The position numbers and the translations under genes were made by a program. DNA of 64,000 nucleotides from Bradyrhizobium iriomotense (GTDB lineage Bacteria; Pseudomonadota; Alphaproteobacteria; Rhizobiales; Xanthobacteraceae), in assembly GCF_018130765.1 (NCBI RefSeq), contig NZ_JAFCJZ010000032.1:1-64000 (forward strand), read 5' to 3'. Under the pieces are notes generated by a model. The model was not told the DNA's origin. It did not search any database and saw only the letters and a program-made list of their open reading frames with translations. Positions 42,437-51,341 of the stretch are shown one piece after another (the first letter of the stretch is position 1; each line of letters begins with the position of its first letter).

Positions 42437-43372
42437 TCACTCCGCCCAGATTAACTCCTGCAGCTCGACCAGATCCTCCGCCTGCTCCTGCCAGCCGTCG
42501 ATGCAGATGTGGCTGTTGAGGTCGCTGGCCTGGTGCAGCAGCATCAGGGCCATCAGGCGGCGCTTGAGCGTGCCGTCCAGCTTTGCATAGCCAAAACCTT
42601 CGAGCAGGCTGCGCACCCTGCCCGGCCGGCCTGCGGCCATGAAGGCGCTGGGGCCGAGCAAATCGTAGTCGCGCCAGCCGGCGCGCACGTCGCCGAAGTC
42701 GAACAGGCCTTTGAGCGACCACGTGCCGTCATCGCAGCCGAGCAGGAAATTCTCGGGGATGTATTCGCCGGTCAGGATCACCGGCGGCGCCTCCATCGGA
42801 ATCAGCGCGGCTGCGTCGCGCAGGAGATCGTCGAGGCCTTCGAGGAATTTTGGCGCAAGGCCGAGGCGCTCGTGCCGGCTACGACAACCGCGCATCTGGG
42901 TGCGCATGAAGTCGTCCCAGCGCGGCTCGATGTGTGCGAGCGGACCGAGCGGGGCGCGCTGCACCGACGCGATGGTCTCGCCGATCTGGCGCAGCACGCG
43001 CTCCTTCTGGTCTTCGGCTAGGGATGGCCAGACCTCCGAGCCGAGCGTGCCGGCAAGGCGCGTGATGACGAGATAGGGCCAGCCGTCGCGCACCCCTTCC
43101 GCGACGATCTCGGGGATCGGCAAGGTCAGCCGGCCCTTGAGCTGAGTCAGCGAACCGCGCTCGGAGAGGAATTGTGCGCGAAGCAGCGGCGGGAAGATCT
43201 TCAGGATCAGGCGCTCGCCGAGCCCGACCACGAGATTGGTGCCGGTTACGAAGACTTGCGGCGCGCTGACATCGAGACCGTGGCCGCGCGCGATGTCGAG
43301 CGCGATCGGCAGCCATCGCGCACGGTCGGCGCGCAAGGCGCGGTAGGCGTTGAGGCTCGTCGACGCGGACAT
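42437..43372 (-). CDS. APH-like phosphotransferase with altered catalytic loop
   Basis: A 311-residue protein of the aminoglycoside/choline-kinase-like phosphotransferase fold. It has a nucleotide loop VFVTGTNLVVGLGERLILKI and a metal-binding GLFDFGDVRAGWRDYDLLG. The catalytic loop, normally H-G-D-x-x-x-x-N, reads TGEYIPEN, so the His is Thr and the Asp base is Glu. Either the chemistry is altered or it belongs to a subgroup using Glu. The ATG at 43,372 (MSASTSLNAY) is a guess among several; 43,414 is possible. It lies 60 bp after emfourin on the same strand. Substrate unknown. Confidence 0.7.
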   Translation of the reverse strand: MSASTSLNAYRALRADRARWLPIALDIARGHGLDVSAPQVFVTGTNLVVGLGERLILKIFPPLLRAQFLSERGSLTQLKGRLTLPIPEIVAEGVRDGWPYLVITRLAGTLGSEVWPSLAEDQKERVLRQIGETIASVQRAPLGPLAHIEPRWDDFMRTQMRGCRSRHERLGLAPKFLEGLDDLLRDAAALIPMEAPPVILTGEYIPENFLLGCDDGTWSLKGLFDFGDVRAGWRDYDLLGPSAFMAAGRPGRVRSLLEGFGYAKLDGTLKRRLMALMLLHQASDLNSHICIDGWQEQAEDLVELQELIWAE

Positions 43373-43432
43373 GCCCCAAACGCCCGCGGACTCCGGCGGC
43401 AGCGTCCCCTCCATCACAGCGCCAACCCGCCC

Positions 43433-43708
43433 CTATTCCAAGACATCCCTGACGCTGCTCTTGATGGCCGAGGGGACCGCGTGCTCGGGGACTTCGATCG
43501 TCTGCGCGCCGCGCGTGATCCGATAGCTGAACGCGTCGGCCTGGCCCCGACGCGCAGCGGGGACCTTGCCCGGATCGGCAAACAGCTGCTCCACCGTCTT
43601 CTGATCGGCAGCCGACAGATCCGACAACGCCACCTCGCCGCGGCTCTTGAGATGAGGGCCGCCGAAGCCGGCGAACCCTCCGACGCGCTCGATCTTCAAG
43701 CGATCCAC
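43433..43708 (-). CDS. Emfourin-like inhibitor of M4 protease
   Basis: A 91-residue protein resembling emfourin, the small inhibitor encoded beside protealysin-like M4 proteases. It begins VDRLKIERVGGFAGFGG, the family's opening beta-strand and glycine turn, followed by LSDLSAADQKTVEQLF and SYRITRGAQTIEVPE. It has no signal peptide, so it would block the protease inside the cell. AAAGGA lies before a GTG start. It starts 56 bp after the protease stop and is co-directional, matching the two-gene arrangement described for protealysin and emfourin in Serratia. Confidence 0.8.
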   Translation of the reverse strand: MDRLKIERVGGFAGFGGPHLKSRGEVALSDLSAADQKTVEQLFADPGKVPAARRGQADAFSYRITRGAQTIEVPEHAVPSAIKSSVRDVLE

Positions 43709-43764
43709 GCTTGCTTCCTTTCGTAACGCGCTCTGCGTGACGCGCGCTCTGCGACGCGCTGCAA

Positions 43765-44796
43765 CTAGAGCCCGACCTTCTTCCATCCCGCATCGACGGC
43801 GGCGAAGACCGCGGCGTCGCCGGGATACAGGGTGTGGGCACCCTGCCGGGTCCGCGCCGCGAACGCCTTCATCGTCATGTTCGGCGCCGGCCCGAAACCG
43901 GTGAGCGAATGGTACCACACCTGGCCGATCCTGGCCCAACTGTATCCGCCGAGCGTGGTGCAGGCCGTGTAGAAGGCAAGGTTCGGCGGGCCGCTGGCGT
44001 AATGCGGGTCCATGCCCGGCGTGATTTGCGAATATCTGGTCGGTTGCGGCGCCAGGCAGTGCTTGGCCGCGGGATCGGCCATGTCGCGCAGGCAGGTGAA
44101 CCCTTTCTTCTTGGCGCCCGATCCCATGATGTCCTTGCCGATCAGCCAGTCGGCCTTCTTGACGTCCTGCTTGGCCTCCCACTGCCGGAACATCGAGCCG
44201 AAACAGTCGGAGATGCTCTCGTTGAGGCCGCCGGCATCGCCGCTATAGGCGAGCTGGAGGCTGTGCTGGGTGACGCCATGGGTGAGCTCGTGGCCGATGA
44301 CGTCGTTGCCTTTGGTGAAATCGACGAAGATGCTGCCGTCGCCATCGCCATAGATCATCTGCGAGCCGTTCCACATCGCGTTGTTGTACTTCTCGCCGAA
44401 GTGAGCCGACGACATCATGGTCATGCCGTGGTCGTCGATCGAATTGCGGTTGAAGACCTGCTGGTAGAATTTTGCGACCTTGGTGGTCTGGTTGAAGGTG
44501 CGCTTGATCGACGCATCCGAAGACGTCTTCGGCTTCGGGATGGGCGTGCCCGGCAGCGTCTGGGTGTGCTTGCAATCGTAGACGGTGACGGACGGCGCCG
44601 CCGCCAGCGTGACCAAACCTCTGGCACGCGCGGCGGTGACGCTGGTGAGTTTCGCGGCCTGGTTCCGCAATTCGCGCAGTTCATGGCTGATCTGGACCGT
44701 GTCGACCAATTGCTTGCGCAGCGGCGCAGACAGCTTCTTGTCCTGGGACAGCCTGGTCAGAACGTCATTCGGGATGATGCAACACGTGCAGGGCAT
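43765..44796 (-). CDS. Protealysin-like M4 zinc metalloprotease
   Basis: A 343-residue thermolysin-family peptidase. The zinc site is HELTH at 169-173 (VIGHELTHGVTQHS) with the third ligand E193 in GGLNESISDCFG; DDHGMTMMSSAHFGEKYNNA and the C-terminal RIGQVWYHSL are also typical. The N-terminal 50 residues (MPCTCCIIPNDVLTRLSQDK) form the short protealysin-type propeptide instead of a secretion signal, so the enzyme is likely made without a classical signal. The ATG at 44,796 gives that propeptide. An inhibitor gene (emfourin) follows. Confidence 0.9.
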   Translation of the reverse strand: MPCTCCIIPNDVLTRLSQDKKLSAPLRKQLVDTVQISHELRELRNQAAKLTSVTAARARGLVTLAAAPSVTVYDCKHTQTLPGTPIPKPKTSSDASIKRTFNQTTKVAKFYQQVFNRNSIDDHGMTMMSSAHFGEKYNNAMWNGSQMIYGDGDGSIFVDFTKGNDVIGHELTHGVTQHSLQLAYSGDAGGLNESISDCFGSMFRQWEAKQDVKKADWLIGKDIMGSGAKKKGFTCLRDMADPAAKHCLAPQPTRYSQITPGMDPHYASGPPNLAFYTACTTLGGYSWARIGQVWYHSLTGFGPAPNMTMKAFAARTRQGAHTLYPGDAAVFAAVDAGWKKVGL

Positions 44797-45010
44797 CGAT
44801 GATCTCCAGTGCACTTTTTCGAAAATGGGCAGATGAAACGATCTCGAGAGTATTGCTGCCGGCGAGCGGCAGGCGCCGGCGCCAGCCGGGCGTCACGCAT
44901 GCGGGATTATCGCAGGCGCAGGACCTGTTGCGTGTGAGATCGCACACACTTCCGGGTTGCGTGATGTCGGATCGGATTCGCGGGCCGATGAAATCGCGCC
45001 CGCGCGGGAG

Positions 45011-46336
45011 CTATCGCTCCGGGCTGGCGCGCTCGAACTGGCGCAGCAGCTTGTTGCCGCGCTCGACGGCGGAATCGAGCGCTTTCTGCGCACTCTTCTG
45101 GCCGGCGAAGGCCTGCTCGAGCTCGTCCTCGATCACGCCGCGGATCAGGACGAAGGAGCCGAGCCGGATGCCCTTCGAATTCTGCGTCGGCGGATGCAGC
45201 GTGATCTCCTCGAACGAGATCGCCGAGCCCGGATTGCGCTCGTAAAAGCCTTGCGCCCGCGTCAGCTCGAAGGCGGCGCGGGTGACCGGCAGATATCCGG
45301 TGTTCTGGTGCCAGGCGGCCTGCACGCCGGGCTGCGACAGATAGGCGAAGAACCGGGCCACGCCCTTGTATTCCTCGCGCGGCCGGTCGCGCAGCACCCA
45401 CAGCGTGGCGCCGCCGATGATCGAGTTCTGCGGCGCGTCCTTCACGTCCGGCCAGTACGGCATCATGCCGTAGCCGATCTCGAACTTCGAATTCGCCTTG
45501 ATGTCGGCGCGCGTCGCCGAGGAGCCGATGAAGATGCCGCATTCGCCGTTCTGGAAGCGCGGCTCGGCCGCTTGTCCGCGGCCGCCATAGTCGAACAGCT
45601 TCGTCTTCTGCCACTCGCTGAGCGCTGCGATGTGATGCACGAGCGACGGATTGTTGATGGTCAATTCCGCATCCAGCCCGGCAAAGCCGTTGGTGCGGGT
45701 CGCGAGCGGCAGATTGTGGAAGGCGGAAAAATTCTCGATGTGAATCCAGGACGGCCAGGACGTGGTGAAGCCGCAAGGCGCACCGCGGTCGCGCAGGCGC
45801 TTCGCAGCCAACCCGAGCTCGGGCCAGGTCTTCGGCGGCGTCTCCGGATCGAGGCCGGCGTCGCGGAACATGGTCTTGTTGTAATAGAGAATCGGCGTCG
45901 AGGAATTGAACGGGAACGACAGCAGGTTACCGGCCGCGTCGGTGTAATAGCCGGAGACCGCGGGAAGGTAGTCGTTGAGCGAGAACGGCTCGCCCTGGTC
46001 GCGCATCAAGCTGAACACCGGATAGATCGCGCCTTTGGCCGCGGTCATGGTGGCGGTGGCGACCTCGTTGACCTGGACGATGGCGGGCTGGCTGCGCGAG
46101 CGGAAGGCGAAGATCGCGGCCGTCACCGTCTCGGTGTAGCTGCCCTTGTAAGCCGGGACGATGCGGTAATCCGGCTGCGAAGCGTTGAAGTCGGCAGCGA
46201 GCTTGTCCAGTTGCCGGCCGAGTTCGCCGGACATGGCGTGCCACAGCGCAATGTCGGTGGCGGCGCGCACCGGGGCGGCCAGCGCGACAGAAGCGAAGAC
46301 GGCGAGGACCTGCATAAGGCGCGATGCTGACGTCAC
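45011..46336 (-). CDS. UgpB-like ABC sugar/glycerol-phosphate binding protein
   Basis: A 441-residue extracellular binding protein of family 1. It has a Sec signal peptide (LMQVLAVFASVALAAPVRAA) and UgpB-like segments ALWHAMSGELGRQLDKLAAD, YNKTMFRDAGLDPETPPKTW and a C-terminal acidic/basic helix. UgpB members bind sn-glycerol-3-phosphate and its diesters. A GTG opens the frame with a GAAGAG upstream; an ATG seven codons later is an alternative. No permease or ATPase genes adjoin it, so it is an orphan component. A palindrome GTGTG-N6-CACAC (44,932-44,947) lies past its 3' end. Confidence 0.8.
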   Translation of the reverse strand: MTSASRLMQVLAVFASVALAAPVRAATDIALWHAMSGELGRQLDKLAADFNASQPDYRIVPAYKGSYTETVTAAIFAFRSRSQPAIVQVNEVATATMTAAKGAIYPVFSLMRDQGEPFSLNDYLPAVSGYYTDAAGNLLSFPFNSSTPILYYNKTMFRDAGLDPETPPKTWPELGLAAKRLRDRGAPCGFTTSWPSWIHIENFSAFHNLPLATRTNGFAGLDAELTINNPSLVHHIAALSEWQKTKLFDYGGRGQAAEPRFQNGECGIFIGSSATRADIKANSKFEIGYGMMPYWPDVKDAPQNSIIGGATLWVLRDRPREEYKGVARFFAYLSQPGVQAAWHQNTGYLPVTRAAFELTRAQGFYERNPGSAISFEEITLHPPTQNSKGIRLGSFVLIRGVIEDELEQAFAGQKSAQKALDSAVERGNKLLRQFERASPER

Positions 46337-46537
46337 GATGGCTCTTCCCGTGTCGCACGACGAAAGGCGGCTGCCCCTGCTTAAGGCGCGGCATTTGCGG
46401 TTTCAACGGGAATGAGAGGCGGCCGCGCCGCACAATCAGCCCGCGGACCGGGCGCGGGATGGCCTTCCCTTAACCATCTGCTAGATTGCATTGAACCTTT
46501 TCCTCCTGCCATAGACTCCACCACTGAGGGGTTGAGT

Positions 46538-47533
46538 GTGCCAGTGTTGAGCCGTGCCGAACTCTCGCGGACCGGGGTGGTTTTCGTCGCGCTTTTGCTC
46601 GCGCTCTGCGCGACGGATGCCGTTGCGCGCGAATTCCGCGCCGCCGACACCCAGACCGAGGATTACCCGACCGTGCAGGCGCTGCGCTACATGGGCGCCC
46701 TGATCGCCGAGCGCACCGGCGGCCGGCACGAGGTCAAGGTGTTCCACTCCCGCCAGCTCGGCGAGGAGAAGGAAACCATCGAGCAGACCCGGGCCGGCGC
46801 GATCGACCTCAACCGGACCAATGTCGCCCTGATCGGCAATTTCGTTCCGGCGATGAACGTGCTCGCCATGCCGTTCCTGTTCCGGTCCATCGAGCACATG
46901 CAGAAGGTGCTGGACGGACCGATCGGCGGTGAGATCCTGAGCAGTTTCGAGCCCTACGGCTTCGTCGGGCTGTGCTTCTACGATTCCGGCGCGCGGTCGA
47001 TCTACAACGGTGTCCGCCCTATCCGGAGCATCGAAGACCTCCGGGGCCTGCGGATCCGGGTGCAGCAGTCGGAGTTGATGAGCCAGATGATCCGCTCGCT
47101 CGGCGCCGAACCGGTCGAGATGCCCTACGGGCAGGTGCTGACCGGGCTTGCCAACCACCTGATCGACGGCGCGGAGAACAACTGGCCATCTTTCGTGACG
47201 ACCGACCATTACAAGCATGCCGGGCACTACACGCTGACCGAGCACACGATGAGCCCGGAGGTGCTGGTGATCTCGCTGAAGGCCTGGCGGAGCCTCTCGG
47301 CGGAGGACCAGACCATCTTCAGGGAGGCCGCGCGGCGCTCCAGCCGGTTCATGCGCGAGAAGTGGCGCGACCTCGAGGAGCAGTCGCAGCGCAAAGCGGA
47401 GGCGGCCGGCGTCAGCATCGTCAGGGATATCGACCGCAAGCCGTTCGAGGACGCCATGGCCGCGATCTACACCAAGGCCGCCCAGGACCCCGCCGCGGCG
47501 GCTCTGATCGAACGCATTCGCAAGGTGGAGTGA
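46538..47533 (+). CDS. TRAP-type (DctP) substrate-binding protein
   Basis: A 331-residue periplasmic DctP-family binding protein. It has a signal peptide (ELSRTGVVFVALLLALCATDAVA), the TRAP binding-domain pattern VFHSRQLGEEKETIEQTRAG, MPFLFRSIEHMQKVLDG, and the invariant Arg in LRGLRIRVQQS. It would bind an organic acid. A GTG at 46,538 has GAGGGG six bases upstream; the frame extends back but without good signals. No DctQ/DctM membrane genes follow. Instead three signal-transduction genes do, starting seven bases after its stop, so it probably serves as the ligand-sensing part of a signalling system. Confidence 0.85.
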   Translation: MPVLSRAELSRTGVVFVALLLALCATDAVAREFRAADTQTEDYPTVQALRYMGALIAERTGGRHEVKVFHSRQLGEEKETIEQTRAGAIDLNRTNVALIGNFVPAMNVLAMPFLFRSIEHMQKVLDGPIGGEILSSFEPYGFVGLCFYDSGARSIYNGVRPIRSIEDLRGLRIRVQQSELMSQMIRSLGAEPVEMPYGQVLTGLANHLIDGAENNWPSFVTTDHYKHAGHYTLTEHTMSPEVLVISLKAWRSLSAEDQTIFREAARRSSRFMREKWRDLEEQSQRKAEAAGVSIVRDIDRKPFEDAMAAIYTKAAQDPAAAALIERIRKVE

Positions 47534-47539
47534 GGCCCG

Positions 47540-49618
47540 TTGCCCGCGCTTGGACACAGCGAGCACGCAGACAGGCCGCCCGGCCCGATCGGGCGGGTGC
47601 GGGCGCGGCTCGTCGGCGCGCTCCGGGCCGTGCCGATCCGCTGGCGCATCCTGTCGATTGCGGCACTGAACTCCGCGGTCGTGGTGGTGCTGGTGGCGCT
47701 GATCTGGAACGGTTCGCAGGTGCTGGGCTCGGCCTGGGACGACGTGCGCCAGGTGCGCGAATCCGACCGCATCCTGGCGCTGCTCGAAAGCGAGACCGGA
47801 CGCCTGCACAATCTGATCCACCGCTACATCAACCAGCCAAGCCCGGACCTGTTTGCCGAGATCCTCCTGCTGCGCGAGGCGGTGCTGGGCACGCTCAGCA
47901 ACCGCGCCGCCAAGGACCCGATGCTGTCGGGCTCGGTCGAGGAGCTGGAGCGCACCACCGAGCGCTTCCTCAACGGCTTTGGCGAGCTGCGCAGCGTGCA
48001 GGCGACGATCGCGAAGACCTATGAGGACCAGGTGCAGGGCCCGGCCAGGGACATGGCGGGGCTCTATTCCATCATCGAGGGCGCCACCGGCCACCGCGAC
48101 GCGCTGATCTGGCCCTCGCTCGGCAAGTCCCGCGAGGCCTTCACGGCGATGCTGGTCGCGGCCAATTCCTACTATCTGTCGCAGTCATCGGGCGCCGCGG
48201 ACGATGCGCGCCGCCACACCGAGACGATCGAGAAGACCATTCCGGTCATGATCGATCTCGCCGACAACGACCTCCAGCGCATGGCGCTGCAACGGCTCGC
48301 GGCCCGCACCGCGTCCTTGCGCGAGGGCTTTGCAAAACTCTCCGAGCAGCTGACGAGCCGCACCGAGCTGCTGCGCAACACCATCGACGCCAGCCAGGCC
48401 GAGGCGATCGGCGCCATCGACGATCTCTCCACCAAGATGCGCCAGCGCGAGCAGAAGGCGCAGGAGACCTTTGACCGCACGCTGGCGGATATTTCGCGGC
48501 GGGTGCTGTCGATCGCGGTGATCTTCCTCGGCATCATCCTCACCGCCGGGGTGCTGATCGCGCTGTCGATCCGGCTGCCGCTGCAGCAGATCATGGCCGC
48601 GATGCGCGCGATCACGCTCGGCAATCTCGACCGCGAGGTGCAGGGCACCAAGGCACGCGACGAGGTCGGCGCCATGGCGCGCGCGGTGGAGGTGTTCCGC
48701 GAGAACGCCATCGCCAAGCGGCAGACCGAGGACGAGCTGCGCGCGTCGAAGGAGAAGGCCGAGAGCGCACTGCTCGAGCTCAATACCGCACAGCAGAATC
48801 TGATCGATGCCGAAAGGCTCGCCGCGCTCGGCGGTCTCGTCGCCGGCGTCGCCCACGAGGTCAACAACCCCATCGGGATCAGCCTCACCGTGGCGTCGAG
48901 CTTTGCCCGGCGCAGCGAGATTTTTGAAGCCCAGCTCAAGGGCGACGGCGGCTTGCGCCGCTCGCAGCTGGAGGAGTTCGTGCAGTCCTCGCGCGACGCC
49001 TCGCAGCAGCTCGTCGCCAACCTCACCCGCGCCGGCGAGCTGATCCAGTCGTTCAAGCAGGTCGCGGTCGACCGCTCCCATGCCGAGCGGCGGCAGTTCT
49101 CACTGAGCGAAGCCACCGACCAGATCATCGCGAGCCTCAGGCCCGTGCTGAAGCGCTCGCCGATCACGCTCGAGGTCGACGTGCCCGAGGGGCTGCTGCT
49201 GGACGGCTATCCCGGCTCCTACGGCCAGATCCTGACCAACCTCTTCCTCAACGCCGCCAACCATGCCTTCGCCGACGGGCGCGCCGGCACCATCACGATC
49301 TCGGCGCGGCCGCGCGGGGCCGACGACATCGAGATCATCTTCACCGACGACGGGGCCGGCATGACTCCGGACGTGCAGCGCCAGGCCTTTGACCCATTCT
49401 TTACCACCCGGCGCAATGAAGGTGGCACGGGACTCGGGCTGCATATCGTCTATAACCTCGTCACCCAGCAGCTTGGGGGGCGGATGATGCTGGAATCCAA
49501 GCTGGGACAAGGCACCACTTTTCGCATTATCATGCCCCGGGTCGCCAAGGGCGGCGCGCAAAGCACAGAGACTGACGGGACTTCTCAATGGCCGAACAGG
49601 ACGATGTCCTCCACCTGA
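47540..49618 (+). CDS. Membrane sensor histidine kinase
   Basis: A 692-residue kinase with one membrane helix near residues 37-57, a long helical periplasmic domain (four-helix-bundle type, about 60-320), a second helix near 322-345, then HAMP and a coiled linker. The catalytic core has the phosphoacceptor H439 (GVAHEVNNPIG) and a HATPase domain with LTNLFLNAANHAF, DDGAGM and GGTGLGLHIV. A TTG start follows the binding-protein stop by seven bases. The periplasmic domain is suited to reading the ligand state of the DctP protein. It overlaps the next gene by 31 bases. Confidence 0.86.
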   Translation: MPALGHSEHADRPPGPIGRVRARLVGALRAVPIRWRILSIAALNSAVVVVLVALIWNGSQVLGSAWDDVRQVRESDRILALLESETGRLHNLIHRYINQPSPDLFAEILLLREAVLGTLSNRAAKDPMLSGSVEELERTTERFLNGFGELRSVQATIAKTYEDQVQGPARDMAGLYSIIEGATGHRDALIWPSLGKSREAFTAMLVAANSYYLSQSSGAADDARRHTETIEKTIPVMIDLADNDLQRMALQRLAARTASLREGFAKLSEQLTSRTELLRNTIDASQAEAIGAIDDLSTKMRQREQKAQETFDRTLADISRRVLSIAVIFLGIILTAGVLIALSIRLPLQQIMAAMRAITLGNLDREVQGTKARDEVGAMARAVEVFRENAIAKRQTEDELRASKEKAESALLELNTAQQNLIDAERLAALGGLVAGVAHEVNNPIGISLTVASSFARRSEIFEAQLKGDGGLRRSQLEEFVQSSRDASQQLVANLTRAGELIQSFKQVAVDRSHAERRQFSLSEATDQIIASLRPVLKRSPITLEVDVPEGLLLDGYPGSYGQILTNLFLNAANHAFADGRAGTITISARPRGADDIEIIFTDDGAGMTPDVQRQAFDPFFTTRRNEGGTGLGLHIVYNLVTQQLGGRMMLESKLGQGTTFRIIMPRVAKGGAQSTETDGTSQWPNRTMSST

Positions 49619-51336
49619 TCGACGACACCGGTACCACGTCGGAGGACCAGAACGCACGGAAGTGGAAGATCGCCGTCATCGACGACGATCCGGCCGTGCA
49701 TGACGGCACCCGTTTCGCGCTGTCCGACTACAGCCTCAACGGCCAGAGCCTGGAGATCCTCTCCGCCTATTCCGCGGCGGAAGGGCGCAAGCTGATGGCC
49801 GCCCACAGCGACATCGCCGCCGTGCTGCTCGACGTCATCATGGAGACGGATGTGGCCGGGCTCGAGCTGGTCGAGTTCATCCGCAACGAGATCAGGAACG
49901 AGACCGTGCGCATCATCCTGCGCACCGGCCAGCCCGGCCAGGCGCCCGAGCGGCGCGTGATCGTGCAGTACGACATCAACGACTACAAGGCCAAGACCGA
50001 GCTGACCGCGGACAAGCTGTTCACCTCGCTGACCGCGGCGCTGCGCTCCTACCAGCAGCTCGAGCGCATGGTGCAGACGCGGCGCGGGCTCGAGATCATC
50101 ATCGACGCGGCGTCGACGCTGTACGACTTCAAGTCGATGCAGCGGCTCGCCGAGGGCGTGCTGACCCAGCTCGCCTCTCTGCTCAATGCCGATTGCGCCG
50201 GTATACTGGTCCTGCGCGACAATGGCGGCGTGGACCCCGAGCTCTCGGTGCTCGCCGGCAGCGGCTGCTACAGCCGCTTCATCGGCACGACGTCATCCAA
50301 GGCACTCGACCCCGATCTGCGCGCGATGGTGGAAGCCGCCTTCCAGGGCCGCAAGAACGAATTCGCCGACCATCGCAGCGTGATTTATTTGCGCACCGGA
50401 TCCGGCCGCGAGGTCGTGGTGCTGCTGCAGGCCGAGCGCGAGCTGTCGGAGACCGACCGCTCGCTGGTCGAGATCTTCTCCTCTAGGCTCTCGATCGCCT
50501 TCGACAACGTCATCCTCTACCAGCAGCTGCAGGACGCCAACACCCAGCTGGAGGACCGCGTCGCCCAGCGCACCCGCGCCCTGATGCAGGCCAACCGCCG
50601 CCTCTCGGCGCAATGGCTGCGGCTGCAGCGCGCCAACGGCTTCAAGAACGAGATCCTGGGCACCGTCGCGCACGATCTGAAGAATCCGCTCGGCGTCATC
50701 CTCGGCCGTACCGAGATGCTGAAGGAGCTGATCTCGACCGGCGCATCGGAAAGCGGCGTGGTCGCCCAGGTCGACCACATCCGCGACGCCACCAAGCGCC
50801 TGACCACGATGGTCGACCATCTGATCTCGGATGCGATGGCCGATGCCTTCGACATCACCATCCGCCGCGAGCCGGTCGACGTCGCAGCCCTGGTCAAGGA
50901 GGTCGCCGAGGCCAACCAGCCGCTCGCCGTCAACAAGCAGCAGGCGATCAGCGTCACCGCGCCGCCCAACATCGTCACCATGTGCGACACCGACCGCATC
51001 CGCGAGGCGATCGACAACCTCATCAGCAACGCCATCAAATACTCGCCGATCGGGGGCAAGATCGGCGTCGCCGTCGTCCACGAGGGCAGCGACACCATCG
51101 TCCGCGTCAGCGACGAGGGCGCCGGCCTGTCGCCGGAGGATCTCGGCCGCCTGTTCGGCCGGTTCCAGCGGCTGTCCGCCAAGCCGACCGCCGGCGAGAG
51201 CTCAACGGGGCTTGGGCTTTCCATCGTGAAGCGTATTATCGACATGCACGGCGGCGAGGTGACCGCCGACAGCGACGGCCCCGGCAGGGGCTCGACCTTC
51301 ACCATCACCCTGCCCGCGACCGAGATGCCGATCTAG
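49588..51336 (+). CDS. Receiver-histidine kinase hybrid with DUF3369 domain
   Basis: A 582-residue cytosolic signalling protein. An N-terminal receiver domain (about 26-155) has IDDDPAVHDG and a phosphoacceptor D82 (LLDVIM). A GAF-like DUF3369 region (about 160-310) and a coiled linker follow. The C-terminal HisKA/HATPase kinase has H362 (TVAHDLKNPLGV), LISNAIKYSPIG and GLGLSIVKR. It may receive phosphate from the upstream kinase and pass it on, as in a phosphorelay. It precedes the OmpR-type regulator by five bases. Confidence 0.87.
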   Translation: MAEQDDVLHLIDDTGTTSEDQNARKWKIAVIDDDPAVHDGTRFALSDYSLNGQSLEILSAYSAAEGRKLMAAHSDIAAVLLDVIMETDVAGLELVEFIRNEIRNETVRIILRTGQPGQAPERRVIVQYDINDYKAKTELTADKLFTSLTAALRSYQQLERMVQTRRGLEIIIDAASTLYDFKSMQRLAEGVLTQLASLLNADCAGILVLRDNGGVDPELSVLAGSGCYSRFIGTTSSKALDPDLRAMVEAAFQGRKNEFADHRSVIYLRTGSGREVVVLLQAERELSETDRSLVEIFSSRLSIAFDNVILYQQLQDANTQLEDRVAQRTRALMQANRRLSAQWLRLQRANGFKNEILGTVAHDLKNPLGVILGRTEMLKELISTGASESGVVAQVDHIRDATKRLTTMVDHLISDAMADAFDITIRREPVDVAALVKEVAEANQPLAVNKQQAISVTAPPNIVTMCDTDRIREAIDNLISNAIKYSPIGGKIGVAVVHEGSDTIVRVSDEGAGLSPEDLGRLFGRFQRLSAKPTAGESSTGLGLSIVKRIIDMHGGEVTADSDGPGRGSTFTITLPATEMPI

Positions 51337-51341
51337 AGACC

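Noticed and set aside
44932..44947. GTGTG-AGATCG-CACAC palindrome as a regulator site
   Set aside because: It lies past the UgpB-like stop and about 135 bp before the protease start, with short arms; kept only as a remark in the UgpB-like entry.
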